From Pseudomonadota bacterium (lineage in GTDB: Bacteria; Pseudomonadota; Gammaproteobacteria; Steroidobacterales; Steroidobacteraceae), in assembly GCA_021845825.1 (NCBI GenBank), contig JAJZVF010000002.1:1-47275 (forward strand): 47,275 nucleotides of DNA, in the 5' to 3' direction. The notes beneath the pieces were generated by a model. That model searched no databases, was not told the origin of the DNA, and saw only the letters and a program-made list of their open reading frames with translations. Of the stretch, positions 1 to 7,995 are shown one piece after another. Within the stretch, counting starts at the first letter, position 1. Every line of letters begins with the position of its first letter. The translations under genes and the position numbers were made by a program.

Positions 1-84
1 GCGCCGCCGGCAGGCAAACCACGGCGCGGGTGAGCGCCTGAGGAAGGCCGGGGGGAGACGGCCCCCGCGTTCGGACCGGACGAT

Positions 85-483
85 CTACGCCGACGCCCGC
101 TGTGCGGTCGAAGGCATCGCGACCGCTCCGCCGAGTTTCGCCCCGCAGGCGATCAGACGCTCCCTGACATCGGCTTCGGCGGCCGCGAAGTCCAGGCCGA
201 TTCCGCCGCCGCCGTGGTGCGTCAGCGTACAATCGCTGAAATCCACCGCGATGCCCGTGCGGCCGCGAATGCTGGCGCGAGCATCGTCGCGGTTTTGCGC
301 CGAGCCTCCAAGCCGCTCCATGTCGAGCACGAGATCCGCCGCCGGCACGGCCGCCGCATACGACAGCAGATAGACGCCAATGAAGGCGCGATACGACAGC
401 TCATCGTCGCAGGGTTGCACCACGGCGTTGAGCGACTCCATCTGCCGTTGCACGCTCCTCGCCCAGGGCGAGAGCCGCGGCAA
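85..483 (-). CDS. Hypothetical protein, doubtful small ORF
   Basis: I do not recognise this product. It would be about 132 residues from a TTG codon, or 118 from an internal ATG at 441. The middle part (around LSYRAFIGVYLLSYAAAV) has protein-like composition and could hold a short hydrophobic helix; the end reads as an alanine-rich tail. The reading frame stays open further upstream without a usable start, which is common in DNA this GC-rich and weakens the case. It lies on the same strand as the tRNA, beyond the tRNA terminator. No ribosome binding site, signal peptide or known motif is visible, so it may be a gene fragment or no gene at all. Confidence 0.33.
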   Translation of the reverse strand: MPRLSPWARSVQRQMESLNAVVQPCDDELSYRAFIGVYLLSYAAAVPAADLVLDMERLGGSAQNRDDARASIRGRTGIAVDFSDCTLTHHGGGGIGLDFAAAEADVRERLIACGAKLGGAVAMPSTAQRASA

Positions 484-597
484 CCTGGGGCCGCGCGCCA
501 GGGCGGCGGCACTGTCGGGCAGTGGGTATAAGGACGCGCCGCTCGGCGCCTCAAGCCTTGCAGGTGTCGCTCCGCATCCACACGCTGCGCGCCGTTC

Positions 598-618
598 AAA
601 ATCGCTCCCGGCGATTTT
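598..618 (-). terminator. Hairpin terminator downstream of tRNA-Arg
   Basis: A perfect 8-bp stem (AAAATCGC / GCGATTTT) with a 5-nt loop lies about 50 nt past the 3' end of the minus-strand tRNA. The T-rich side of the stem ends the hairpin on the tRNA strand, as in intrinsic terminators, although no long separate T run follows. The symmetry would let it work in both directions. Confidence 0.5.
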
Positions 619-619
619 G

Positions 620-633
620 TCGAACCAGCGACC
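620..633 (-). repeat. 14-bp copy of the tRNA-Arg T-arm
   Basis: The 14 bases TCGAACCAGCGACC recur exactly at 685-698 inside the tRNA gene, where they form the 5' side of the T arm and the loop. The copy sits directly after the terminator hairpin and the match stops there. It may be a remnant of a second tRNA copy or a chance match; it does not reach the tRNA 3' end as a usual integrase attachment core would. Confidence 0.4.
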
Positions 634-666
634 CCCGCCTGACTCGCTCAGGCCGTCGTGATGATT

Positions 667-743
667 TGGCGCGCCCGACTGGATTCGAACCAGCGACCTG
701 CAGCTTCGGAGGCTGCCACTCTATCCAACTGAGCTACGGGCGC
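667..743 (-). tRNA. tRNA-Arg (anticodon CCG), CCA encoded
   Basis: On the minus strand the sequence folds as a complete cloverleaf. The acceptor stem is GCGCCCG/CGGGCGC, the D arm GCTC/GAGT, the anticodon stem GCAGC/GCTGC with loop CTCCGAA, and the T arm GCTGG/CCAGT with the usual TTCGAAT loop. The anticodon CCG reads the arginine codon CGG, common in this high-GC genome. The discriminator base is G and the 3' CCA is encoded in the DNA (667-669). A hairpin terminator lies just downstream. Confidence 0.97.
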
Positions 744-947
744 GCCGCGCGGCGACCGGGTGATCCCGGCCGGGGTCGGTGATCATACGCGGCTCGCCGC
801 TCGCGCGTCCATTTTCAGGATTCAGCGGCGAGCACACCCGGAAAGCCGTCCTGCCCTGCGGCAAAGGCTTCGCATATGCCTCAGCCGGATCGCGCATAAA
901 CGGCTATACTCTCGGCTCCGTGTTCACCGATTCCCCAGAGAGGTATC

Positions 948-1508
948 GTGAGCAATCAGGATAGTCATTTCGTCAAAGTGTTCAGTCTGGTGATCGGCAT
1001 GCTTGCCACGATCGCCATCCTGCTCTTCTTTCTGGCCCGCTACGTCGGCAGCCACACGCAGGGGAGGGAGATCCTGGCGGAGACCGAACACATCAAAAGC
1101 GTCTCCAAGCAGCTTGCCCCTTCTGCCGGCGAGTCCTCTGCCGGGCATAAAAATGCTGCGCCTGCGACCATGCCTGCGGTAGGCGCTGCGAATTCCGCCA
1201 CCGCCGGCAACGGCCCTCCGGGTATTCCGACCACCGGCAAGCAGCTGTTCGAGCAGACCTGCAGCGTCTGTCACGGGCCGGGTATCGCGGGCGCGCCTAA
1301 GGCGGGCGACAAGGCGGCATGGGCGCCGCACATCGCCAAGGGGTTGCCGACGCTCTATGAACATGCGTTGCATGGTTTCACCGGGCGTACCGGCACCATG
1401 CCGGCCAAGGGCGGACGGCCGACCTTGCCGGATGCGCTCGTGAAGCGGGCGGTCAACTATATGGTGTCCCTGGTCGACCCCGCCCTGGTCAAGGGCAAAG
1501 CGAAATAG
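948..1508 (+). CDS. Membrane-anchored cytochrome c5-type protein
   Basis: This is a small monohaem c-type cytochrome carrying electrons on the periplasmic face of the inner membrane. Residues 12-33 form one hydrophobic segment that acts as an uncleaved anchor. An alanine/glycine/proline-rich linker (about 55-95) follows, then a cytochrome domain with the haem-binding CSVCH motif and a probable axial methionine in GTMPAKGG. Length (186 aa) and layout match the cytochrome c5 (CycB) family. The start is GTG, chosen because an AGAGAGG stretch lies just upstream. It converges on comM and the two coding ends overlap by 20 bp. Its redox partner cannot be read from the context. Confidence 0.88.
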   Translation: MSNQDSHFVKVFSLVIGMLATIAILLFFLARYVGSHTQGREILAETEHIKSVSKQLAPSAGESSAGHKNAAPATMPAVGAANSATAGNGPPGIPTTGKQLFEQTCSVCHGPGIAGAPKAGDKAAWAPHIAKGLPTLYEHALHGFTGRTGTMPAKGGRPTLPDALVKRAVNYMVSLVDPALVKGKAK

Positions 1509-3021
1509 TGCGCTCCCGGTCCATGCATCGCAGCATCACCGCCTCGCTCACATGCGCGGCAGTGATGTCCGGCCGGCCATCGAGGTCGGCAATGGTACGG
1601 GCCAGTTTCAGGATACGCTGGCGGGCGCGGGCCGAGAGGCGCAGGCGCTGCATGGCCTGATCGAGCAGAGCGCGGGCGCGGGCATCCGGTGCGCACCACT
1701 GGTCCACCTGCGCGTCCGTCAGGCGCGCGTTGCACCGTCCCTGGCGCTGCAGCTGCAAGGCTCTGACTCGCGCCACGCGCTCGGCCAAGACGGCGCTGGC
1801 CTCACCGCGCGGCCCCTCGCTGAAGTCCCCAGCCACAAGACGCGGCACTTCGATATGCATGTCCAGCCGGTCGAGGAGCGGTCCGGAGAGGCGGGAGCGA
1901 TAGTTGCGCACCTGGGCCGGCGTACAGCGGCAATTCGCGCCCGGATCGCCTTGGTGGCCGCAGGGACAGGGATTCATGGCGGCGATGAGCTGGAATGCCG
2001 CCGGGTACTCGGCATGCACCGCCGCCCGCGATACCGTCACCGTCCCGGCCTCAAGGGGCTCGCGCAGCGCCTCGAGCACACGCCGATCGAATTCCGGAAG
2101 CTCATCGAGAAACAACACCCCATGATGGGCCAGGCTGATTTCGCCGGGGCGTGCCTGGGCGCCACCACCGACCAGCGCAATCGCCGAAGCCGTGTGATGC
2201 GGGCAGCGGAAGGGCCGCTCGCCGAACGCCCCGGCATTGAAGCCGGCCGTGCTGACCGAGGCGATGCCCGCGCAGTCGAGTGCCTCTGCGTGTGTCAGGG
2301 GCGGAAGCAGACCCGGCAGGCGCTGTGCCAGCATGCTCTTGCCGCTGCCGGGCGGACCGATCATGAGCAGGCTGTGGGATCCGGCCGCCGCAATGAGCAA
2401 GGCGCGTTTGGCTTGCAATTGCCCGCGCACATCCGTCAAGTCGGGAGTTGATCCTCGCGAGGGTGTCGGGGGCCGGAACGAGGCGCGCCCCGGCGGCAGC
2501 AGGGCACGACCCGCCCAGTGATCGCAGACTTGTTGCAGGTGCTCGGCCGCCCGGACATGGCCGGACGCGACGATGAGGGCTTCCCTCAGATTGGCGCTCG
2601 GGACGATCAGCTCGTGTCCGTCGCCCCGGGCATGGGCGGCCGCCAGGAGGATGCCGCGGACCGGCTTGACCTCACCATCCAGACTGAGTTCGCCGTATAG
2701 CTCGCACAGCGGCAGCGCAGCCCGCGGCGCAAGCTGCCCGGAGGCCACCAGGATGCCGAGGGCCATCGGCAGCTCAAAACGCCCGCCTTCCTTGGGAATC
2801 TCCGCCGGTGCGAGATTGACGATGATCCGCCCGGCCGGATACTCGAAGCCGCAGGAAAGCAGCGCGGCTCTCACACGCTCGCGGCTTTCCTTTACGACCG
2901 TGGCCGGCAAGCCCACGATGTAAAACACGGGCAGGCCGCTCGCGAGCGTCACTTCCACCTGCACCAGCGGTGCCGACAGGCCCACCTGGGCGCGACAGGC
3001 AAGGCGCGCGACGGTGGCCAC
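1489..3021 (-). CDS. comM: ComM/YifB family AAA+ ATPase (Mg-chelatase-like)
   Basis: ComM is a hexameric helicase that promotes branch migration during natural transformation; the family is widespread, also in bacteria not known to be competent. The N-terminal third is the Lon-S16-like ChlI domain (VGLPATVVKESRERVRAAL). It is followed by the AAA+ core with Walker A GPPGSGKSMLAQRLPG, Walker B LFLDELPEF and the cysteine-rich AAMNPCPCGHQG segment typical of YifB proteins. The C-terminal lid contains an arginine-rich helix (RLSARARQRILKLARTIADL). At 510 residues it is full length. The start is GTG. It lies 30 bp downstream of ubiK on the same strand, the order seen in pseudomonads, and is probably cotranscribed with it. 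Confidence 0.93.
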   Translation of the reverse strand: MATVARLACRAQVGLSAPLVQVEVTLASGLPVFYIVGLPATVVKESRERVRAALLSCGFEYPAGRIIVNLAPAEIPKEGGRFELPMALGILVASGQLAPRAALPLCELYGELSLDGEVKPVRGILLAAAHARGDGHELIVPSANLREALIVASGHVRAAEHLQQVCDHWAGRALLPPGRASFRPPTPSRGSTPDLTDVRGQLQAKRALLIAAAGSHSLLMIGPPGSGKSMLAQRLPGLLPPLTHAEALDCAGIASVSTAGFNAGAFGERPFRCPHHTASAIALVGGGAQARPGEISLAHHGVLFLDELPEFDRRVLEALREPLEAGTVTVSRAAVHAEYPAAFQLIAAMNPCPCGHQGDPGANCRCTPAQVRNYRSRLSGPLLDRLDMHIEVPRLVAGDFSEGPRGEASAVLAERVARVRALQLQRQGRCNARLTDAQVDQWCAPDARARALLDQAMQRLRLSARARQRILKLARTIADLDGRPDITAAHVSEAVMLRCMDRERTISLCP

Positions 3022-3051
3022 GGAGCCGGGCCTGCCGAATCGTGGAGCCCG

Positions 3052-3309
3052 CTAGTGACCCGTCGGTGGCGGGCCGCCTTCCAGCGCCTGAAGCCGTGCC
3101 TCGAGCTCGGCCAGACGCTCGCGTGTGCGCTGCAGCACCCGTGCCTGGGTGGTGAATTCATCGCGGGTCACCACATCGAGCTTGCTCAGGCTGGCGCGCA
3201 ACACGGCCCGGAAATTGTCCTCCAGGTCCTTCTGCATGGTGCGCAGAGCCGGTGGAACATTCTCGGCGAGCCGGCGGGCAATCGCATCGATACCAAAAAT
3301 ATCCATCAT
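3052..3309 (-). CDS. ubiK: Ubiquinone biosynthesis accessory factor UbiK (BMFP family)
   Basis: UbiK helps assemble the soluble ubiquinone-synthesis (Ubi) complex, works with UbiJ and can bind lipid membranes. The whole protein fits the BMFP/YqiC family: an amphipathic N-terminal region (IDAIARRLAENVPPALRTMQKDLE), a conserved centre (SKLDVVTRDEFTTQARVLQRTRERL) and a coiled-coil tail (AELEARLQALE). Three adjacent starts are possible (GTG 3312, ATG 3309, ATG 3306). The GAGGT ribosome site fits the middle ATG best, giving 85 residues. It precedes comM in a likely two-gene operon and is divergent from amtB. Confidence 0.92.
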   Translation of the reverse strand: MMDIFGIDAIARRLAENVPPALRTMQKDLEDNFRAVLRASLSKLDVVTRDEFTTQARVLQRTRERLAELEARLQALEGGPPPTGH

Positions 3310-3361
3310 CACTTACCTCAAAGATACCTGCCCCACTTTAGGGCGAATGAACATTCGAGCG

Positions 3362-3376
3362 GCACCATCTCGGTGC
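3362..3376 (+). promoter_or_regulatory. NtrC binding site upstream of amtB
   Basis: GCACC-ATCTC-GGTGC is a perfect inverted repeat matching the NtrC consensus GCACC-N5-GGTGC. It lies about 87 bp upstream of the start point expected from the sigma54 promoter at 3430-3445, a normal distance for an NtrC enhancer. It predicts amtB induction under nitrogen limitation. Confidence 0.75.
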
Positions 3377-3429
3377 GCAAATCCGTGCAAACCCGATACA
3401 ACCTACGGAAACCGCAGTGATATTCCCGG

Positions 3430-3445
3430 TGGCATGGATTCTGCA
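3430..3445 (+). promoter_or_regulatory. Sigma54 (-24/-12) promoter of amtB
   Basis: TGGCAT-GGATT-CTGCA matches the RpoN consensus TGGCAC-N5-TTGCA, with the invariant GG and GC dinucleotides at the right spacing. Transcription should start near 3456, about 100 nt before the amtB ATG. The NtrC dyad just upstream supports the call. Confidence 0.75.
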
Positions 3446-3555
3446 CTACCGGCCACGTCATCAGCTTACGCGCGTCGTGGCCGACCGGGCAGCCCACATT
3501 TGTACTCCGATCGTCTCGAAACGCGCTCGGCACGAGAACCGCCCTGGGAGAAGAC

Positions 3556-4935
3556 ATGCGCATTGCTCCAAAGTACATCAAATTCCTCTTCGTGATGGGA
3601 GGCGCCGTCCTCGCGGCGCTAGGTCCCACGATGGCCTGCGCGGCCACGCCCGTGCCGAACAAGGGCGACATGGCCTGGATGATGACCTCCACCGCTCTGG
3701 TGCTGCTGATGTCGGTGCCGGCGCTGGGTCTGTTCTACGGCGGCTTGGTGCGCACCAAGAACATGCTCTCGGTGCTGATGCAGGTATTCGTCGGCTTCTC
3801 GCTGATTACGGTCCTGTGGTGCATCTACGGCTACTCCCTCGCCTTCACCGCGGGCACCCCCTTCATCGGAGGCCTGAGCCGTCTCTTCCTCGCCGGCACG
3901 TTCAACGCAGCAACGGGCGCGTTCTCCACGATCGGCACCTTCGACAAGGGTGTCGTGCTCAATGAGCTGGTGTACGTGAGCTTCCAGGCGACCTTCGCTG
4001 CCATCACCTGCTGCTTGATTCTTGGCGCCCTGGTCGAGCGGGTGAAGTTCTCGGGCATTCTTTTGTTCCTGGCGTTCTGGTTCACCTTTTGCTACTGCCC
4101 GGTGGCGCACATGGTGTGGTACTGGCCGGGCCTCGATACCGCGCCGGGCGCGCATCCGGTGGGCGGGTTCCTGTGGAAATTGGGCGCGCTCGACTTCGCG
4201 GGCGGCACAGTGGTGCACATCAACGCCGGCGTTGCCGGTCTGGTCGGTGCCATCGTTCTCGGTAAGCGCATTGGTCTCGGCAAGGAGCCGATGCCCCCGC
4301 ACAGCCTCACGATGACCATGATCGGCGCCTCGCTCCTGTGGTTCGGCTGGTTCGGCTTCAACGCGGGCTCCGCCCTCGAGGCCAACGGCTCGGCGGCGCT
4401 CGCTTTCCTGAATACCTACCTCGCCACCGCCTGCGCGGTGCTCTCCTGGATGGGCACGGAGTGGATCATCAAGGGCAAGCCATCGATGCTGGGTGCCGCC
4501 TCCGGTTCGGTGGCCGGCCTGGTGGCCATCACGCCGGCTGCGGGCAACGTCGGCATACCTGGCGCATTCCTGATCGGGCTCGGTGTCGGTCCGCTTTGCT
4601 TCTGGGGCGTCACCGGCCTGAAGAAGATGATCCGCACCGATGACGCGCTCGACGTATTTGGGGTACATGCCCTGGGCGGCATCTTCGGCGCCCTGACCAC
4701 CGGCATCTTCAACGATCCGACGCTCGGCGGGCCGGGCGGGAGTGCCTACCCCGGCATCTGGCACCAACTACTCGTCCAAGCTGAAGCCGTCGCTGTGGTG
4801 GTCGTGTGGACCGCCGTGGTTTCGGCCATCGGTTTCTACCTCGTCAAGTCGACCATCGGCCTGCGCGTCAGCGAGGACGAGGAGCGGGAGGGGCTAGACA
4901 TCACCGTGCACGGCGAGCGCGCTTACGATATGTAA
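3556..4935 (+). CDS. amtB: Ammonium transporter AmtB
   Basis: AmtB forms a trimeric inner-membrane channel that conducts ammonia/ammonium into the cell. The protein starts with a signal peptide (about residues 1-30, ending ACAATP) and continues with about eleven membrane helices. Family landmarks include ALGLFYGGLVRTKN, the twin pore histidines (VVHINAGVAG and FGVHALGGIFGA) and SLLWFGWFGFNAGS. The length of 459 aa is normal and the start has a GGGAG site 5 bases upstream. It is divergent from ubiK and preceded by an NtrC site and a sigma54 promoter. Unusually, the PII gene glnK, normally just upstream, is missing: the 243-bp gap is too short for it and none follows. Confidence 0.97.
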   Translation: MRIAPKYIKFLFVMGGAVLAALGPTMACAATPVPNKGDMAWMMTSTALVLLMSVPALGLFYGGLVRTKNMLSVLMQVFVGFSLITVLWCIYGYSLAFTAGTPFIGGLSRLFLAGTFNAATGAFSTIGTFDKGVVLNELVYVSFQATFAAITCCLILGALVERVKFSGILLFLAFWFTFCYCPVAHMVWYWPGLDTAPGAHPVGGFLWKLGALDFAGGTVVHINAGVAGLVGAIVLGKRIGLGKEPMPPHSLTMTMIGASLLWFGWFGFNAGSALEANGSAALAFLNTYLATACAVLSWMGTEWIIKGKPSMLGAASGSVAGLVAITPAAGNVGIPGAFLIGLGVGPLCFWGVTGLKKMIRTDDALDVFGVHALGGIFGALTTGIFNDPTLGGPGGSAYPGIWHQLLVQAEAVAVVVVWTAVVSAIGFYLVKSTIGLRVSEDEEREGLDITVHGERAYDM

Positions 4936-5080
4936 AGCTCTACCGCGCCGCGGGAACTACCGGGTACACCGCCTGCGGCCCGGGAGGTTTCGTTTTTGGG
5001 ACCCCGGTCCATCTGCCGTCCTCGGCACGCGGCTTTACAATGGCGCGACTAGGCGGGTACCGCCATGGCGGGAGATGCAC

Positions 5081-5542
5081 ATGTCACGCACCGCACTCTT
5101 GATCCTGCTGTCGGGATGCATGCTTGCCGGCATGCTGGGGCTGGCCCGCGCCGATGTCTATCGCTGGGTCGGTAAAAACGGCGTGGTGCACTACAGCGAC
5201 CAGTGGGTGCCGGGGGCCCGGCTGGTCATGAGGACCTCAGAGTCGCTCCAGGCGGGCAGCTCAGCCGCTGCGCTGCGGGGGATTGCGTCCGAAAGCAAGG
5301 TGGCCGACCGGCAGATCCGGCAGGCAGCGGACGAGCGCACCGTGCAAGCCACCGAGGCCAAACTGCAGGCGGAACGCTGCAAGAAAGCGAAGGCGGCCTA
5401 CCAACGGCTGATCTATGCCCGCCGCCTCTTCACCACCGGCAAGCACGGCCGGCGACACTATCTCTCTGGCACGCAGGCGGACGCCGCCCGGGCCAAAGCG
5501 CTCGCGACCATGAACCGGCTCTGCGCGACCCACCCACGCTAG
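5081..5542 (+). CDS. DUF4124-domain secreted protein
   Basis: This is a small exported protein of unknown function. It has a signal peptide (about 1-23, ending LGLARA) followed directly by the DUF4124 motif ADVYRWVGKNGVVHYSD, which is typical of this proteobacterial envelope family. The rest is a charged, helical stretch (about 60-115, rich in Ala, Arg, Lys and Gln) that may form a coiled coil and holds two cysteines. I chose the second ATG because GGGAG sits 7 bases before it, whereas it would abut the first ATG at 5075. It follows amtB by about 145 bp but no functional link is evident. Confidence 0.8.
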   Translation: MSRTALLILLSGCMLAGMLGLARADVYRWVGKNGVVHYSDQWVPGARLVMRTSESLQAGSSAAALRGIASESKVADRQIRQAADERTVQATEAKLQAERCKKAKAAYQRLIYARRLFTTGKHGRRHYLSGTQADAARAKALATMNRLCATHPR

Positions 5543-5680
5543 CTCGAGCGGTGCCGATTGCGGGCGGGAAATCTGCGCGACATTCTCGGCCTCCGGCCTG
5601 AATCGATTCCCGATCGCCCGCTGAGCCACTATAGTGAAGGCGCGGCCGGCCGGCCGCTTCCCTCGAGGGGCGGGCGAACC

Positions 5681-6565
5681 ATGCGGGTAGGCTTCGTCGG
5701 ACTGGGCGCGATGGGTCTGCCCATGGCCCGCAACCTGCACCGTGCGGGGCTTCTGACTGCCGTCTGGAACCGCACGAGCGAGAAAGCGTGGACACTGGCC
5801 ACCGAAATCGGCATCGAGGCGCCGGTCACCCTGGCGGAACTCGCCGCCGGCGTCGATGCGGTGGTGAGCTGCGTGTCCGCCGATGCCGATGTGCTCGAGG
5901 TCGCCGGCGTGCTCGCGCCGGCGCTGGCTCCGGGCACGATGATGATCGACTGCTCGACCGTCGCCGCCGATACGGCGCGCCGTACCGCCGAGCTGTTGCA
6001 GCGCCGGGGAGCCGAGTTCCTCGACTGTCCGGTGAGCGGCGGCGTGGAAGGGGCACGCGAGGGTACGCTCGCCATCATGGCGGGTGGTGCGCCCGAGACG
6101 TTCGAGCGCGCCCGGCCCGTGCTTGCGGCCATGGGACGCACCATCACCCTGTTCGGTCCGGTGGGCGCCGGCCAGGCGGCCAAGGCCACCAACCAGATCA
6201 TGTGCGCCGGCATCATCGAGGCGGTCTCGGAAGCGATGGCGTTCGCGCGCGCGCAGGGTCTGCCGCTCGAGAAGCTGATCGACACCCTCGGCAAGGGCGC
6301 CGGCTCGAGCTGGTATCTCGTGCATCGCGCGCCCAACATGGTACGCGGCAGCTATCCGGCCGGCTTTCGTGTGCGCCTGCACGCCAAAGACCTGGCGATC
6401 TGCCGCGACATGGCAGCGCGCTTCGGTGTCGCGTTGCCGGTGGTCGAGCGCATGCTGGGCGAGTACGCCGAGCTCATTGCCCGCGGTCACGGTGATGAGG
6501 ATATCTCGGCGACTTTCCGTCTCAAGTCAGAGCTGTTCGCGCCCGCCCGCGACAACCCGGTCTGA
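5681..6565 (+). CDS. NAD(P)-dependent oxidoreductase, 3-hydroxyisobutyrate dehydrogenase family
   Basis: The product is a beta-hydroxyacid dehydrogenase of 294 residues. The N-terminal Rossmann fold opens with the nucleotide-binding loop GFVGLGAMGLPMARNL. The substrate signature DCPVSGGVEGAREGTLAIMAGG lies near residue 118, and the catalytic lysine is expected in GAGQAAKATNQI. The family includes 3-hydroxyisobutyrate dehydrogenase, tartronate-semialdehyde reductase and glyoxylate/succinic-semialdehyde reductases, and sequence alone does not separate these. A valine-catabolism role is possible because mmsA is in the same window, but the two are 14 kb apart. The start was moved inward from the ORF-track Met to the Met that opens the Rossmann strand. 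A TATAGT element at 5630 may be its -10 box. Confidence 0.9.
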   Translation: MRVGFVGLGAMGLPMARNLHRAGLLTAVWNRTSEKAWTLATEIGIEAPVTLAELAAGVDAVVSCVSADADVLEVAGVLAPALAPGTMMIDCSTVAADTARRTAELLQRRGAEFLDCPVSGGVEGAREGTLAIMAGGAPETFERARPVLAAMGRTITLFGPVGAGQAAKATNQIMCAGIIEAVSEAMAFARAQGLPLEKLIDTLGKGAGSSWYLVHRAPNMVRGSYPAGFRVRLHAKDLAICRDMAARFGVALPVVERMLGEYAELIARGHGDEDISATFRLKSELFAPARDNPV

Positions 6566-6566
6566 C

Positions 6567-7202
6567 TCAGATTGCGTCCGGTTGCGCGGCGGGCGCCGCC
6601 CGCGCGAACTCGGGCAGCGCCTCCAGGTGCCCGCTGATGGCCCGCAGAGTCGGATAGGGCTCGAGGTCGCAGTCGAAACGGCGGGCGTTGAACATCTGCG
6701 GCACCAGACAGACGTCCGCCAGGGTAACCTCATCGCCGAACAGATGCCGGGTACTGCCATGGCGCTGCGCCTCCTCCTCCAGGGCCGCGAAGCCCTGCGC
6801 GATCCAATGGCGGTACCAGCTGTTGACGGCGTGCTCATCCTGTCCCAGGACCGAACGCAGATAATTCAGCACCCGCAGGTTGTTGAGCGGGTGCAGATCG
6901 CACGCGATGGACAGAGCGAGCGAGCGGACATGGGCACGCTCTGCCGGTGAGTACGGCAGGAGCGGCGGCTGCGGATGGGTTTCATCCAGATACTCCAGGA
7001 TGGCGAGCGACTGGCCGAAGACCGTTCCGCGGTCCTCGAGCGCCGGCACCAGCCCCTGGGGATTCATCGCCAGATACGGCCGCCCGTGCTGCGTCCCGGC
7101 GCGCAGGTCGACGGCGACAGGCTCGTAGGCGATGCCTTTGAGGTTGAGCGCGATACGGACGCGGTACGCCGCGGAGCTGCGAAAGTAGGTATAGAGCTTC
7201 AT
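6567..7202 (-). CDS. maiA: Maleylacetoacetate isomerase (zeta-class glutathione transferase)
   Basis: This enzyme isomerises maleylacetoacetate to fumarylacetoacetate with glutathione as cofactor, late in tyrosine/homogentisate breakdown. The N-terminal thioredoxin-like domain has the zeta-class glutathione motif SSAAYRVRIALN in place of the common SSCSWRVR, then NPQGLVPAL and the glutathione contact QSLAILEYLDE. The C-terminal helical domain contains CDLHPLNNLRVLNYL and VTLADVCLVPQMFNARRF. Length (211 aa) is normal. The family's usual cysteine after SS is replaced by alanine, which is tolerated in some members. Other homogentisate genes are not present, so the pathway context rests on the family only. 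It converges on the upstream oxidoreductase with almost no gap. Confidence 0.88.
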   Translation of the reverse strand: MKLYTYFRSSAAYRVRIALNLKGIAYEPVAVDLRAGTQHGRPYLAMNPQGLVPALEDRGTVFGQSLAILEYLDETHPQPPLLPYSPAERAHVRSLALSIACDLHPLNNLRVLNYLRSVLGQDEHAVNSWYRHWIAQGFAALEEEAQRHGSTRHLFGDEVTLADVCLVPQMFNARRFDCDLEPYPTLRAISGHLEALPEFARAAPAAQPDAI

Positions 7203-7296
7203 GATGATTCCCGCGCCACCGGAGCCCGGCAGGCGCCAAGGGTGCCATGGCGGCCGCGCTCCGGAAAGGGCCGAGACGGGACGGCTGCGCGGCGGC

Positions 7297-7302
7297 TAGA
7301 AT
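7297..7302 (+). promoter_or_regulatory. Possible -10 box of a leaderless thioesterase mRNA
   Basis: TAGAAT lies exactly 6 bases before the ATG at 7309, which would place the transcription start at or next to the start codon. No ribosome binding site is visible and no good -35 box is seen, so this is tentative. Confidence 0.3.
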
Positions 7303-7308
7303 TCCGCC

Positions 7309-7746
7309 ATGCGCATCTGGCACCGTGAAGTCACACCGCAATCCCTGGAGCGGGCCGCAGACGGCGGTTTCGCGCAGCGCATCGGTATCCGGATCGCCGA
7401 GATCGGCGCGGATTACCTGTGCGCCACTCTGCGGGTCACGCCCGATCTGCACCAGCCTTATGGCATCCTACACGGAGGAGTTTCTGCTGCGCTGGCGGAA
7501 ACCGCCGGCAGTCTCGCGGCGAGTCTGTGCGTGGACCCTGAGCGCTTCATGTGCCTCGGGCAGGAGCTCAACGCCAATCACCTGCGCCCGGTGAGCGAGG
7601 GCGTCATCACGGCCACGGCTCGTCCCTTCCACATCGGCCATCGCAGCCAAGTCTGGGGCATTGAGATCCGCGACCAGGAAAGCAGGCTGACTTGCGTATC
7701 CAGACTGACGATGGCCGTCGTGCCGCACCGCGCCTCGGCGCCCTGA
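7309..7746 (+). CDS. Hotdog-fold acyl-CoA thioesterase (PaaI/MenI/YdiI type)
   Basis: A 145-residue protein of the single-hotdog thioesterase family, which hydrolyses acyl- or aroyl-CoA esters as a tetramer. The active-site helix is clear: LHQPYGILHGGVSAALAETAGS at about 48-70, with the HGG turn and the catalytic Glu/Asp position (AET). Further family strands are LNANHLRPVSEGVITATARPFHIG and WGIEIRDQESRLTCVSRLTMAV. It resembles YdiI/EntH-like 1,4-dihydroxynaphthoyl-CoA hydrolases most, but the substrate cannot be deduced and no menaquinone genes are near. It is divergent from maiA and followed 8 bp later by lptM, so the two may be cotranscribed. Confidence 0.85.
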   Translation: MRIWHREVTPQSLERAADGGFAQRIGIRIAEIGADYLCATLRVTPDLHQPYGILHGGVSAALAETAGSLAASLCVDPERFMCLGQELNANHLRPVSEGVITATARPFHIGHRSQVWGIEIRDQESRLTCVSRLTMAVVPHRASAP

Positions 7747-7753
7747 GGCTCCG

Positions 7754-7972
7754 ATGAGAGCTCGCATGCTCATCGCCGGACTGAGCGCTGCGCTCGGCTG
7801 CGCGGCCTGCGGCTTCAAGGGACCTCTCTATCTACCCGGCCGCAGCGCTGCGGTGGTCACGCATCCGGCGCCGGCCGCCGAAGCCGCGCCCAATCAGCCG
7901 CAAAGTCCCGCCCAGCCCAAGCGCCGCGCCGGCGAGGCGCAGACCGCACAGGGCAGTCCCGGGTCGAACTGA
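7754..7972 (+). CDS. lptM: LptM-like small lipoprotein (YifL family)
   Basis: LptM is a small outer-membrane lipoprotein that assists folding of the LPS transporter LptD. This 72-residue product has a short lipoprotein signal peptide ending in a lipobox, and the mature end reads C-G-F-K-G-P-L-Y-L-P, essentially the family signature. The rest is a disordered Ala/Pro/Gln-rich tail. A GAGG ribosome site 5 bases upstream supports the ATG used. In many gammaproteobacteria lptM sits next to dapF or lysA; here it lies between a thioesterase and polA, 10 kb from dapF. Confidence 0.88.
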   Translation: MRARMLIAGLSAALGCAACGFKGPLYLPGRSAAVVTHPAPAAEAAPNQPQSPAQPKRRAGEAQTAQGSPGSN

Positions 7973-7995
7973 GCGGTCCGCGCGGGCACGGTCCG

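Noticed and set aside
620-698. tRNA-Arg as an integrase attachment site
   Set aside because: The repeated 14 bp covers the T arm, not the tRNA 3' end, the copies are only 65 bp apart, and no integrase or mobile genes are present.
3619-4767. 382-aa minus-strand ORF antisense to amtB
   Set aside because: It mirrors amtB codons, is rich in Arg, Glu and His with no motif, and the plus-strand frame is an unmistakable transporter.
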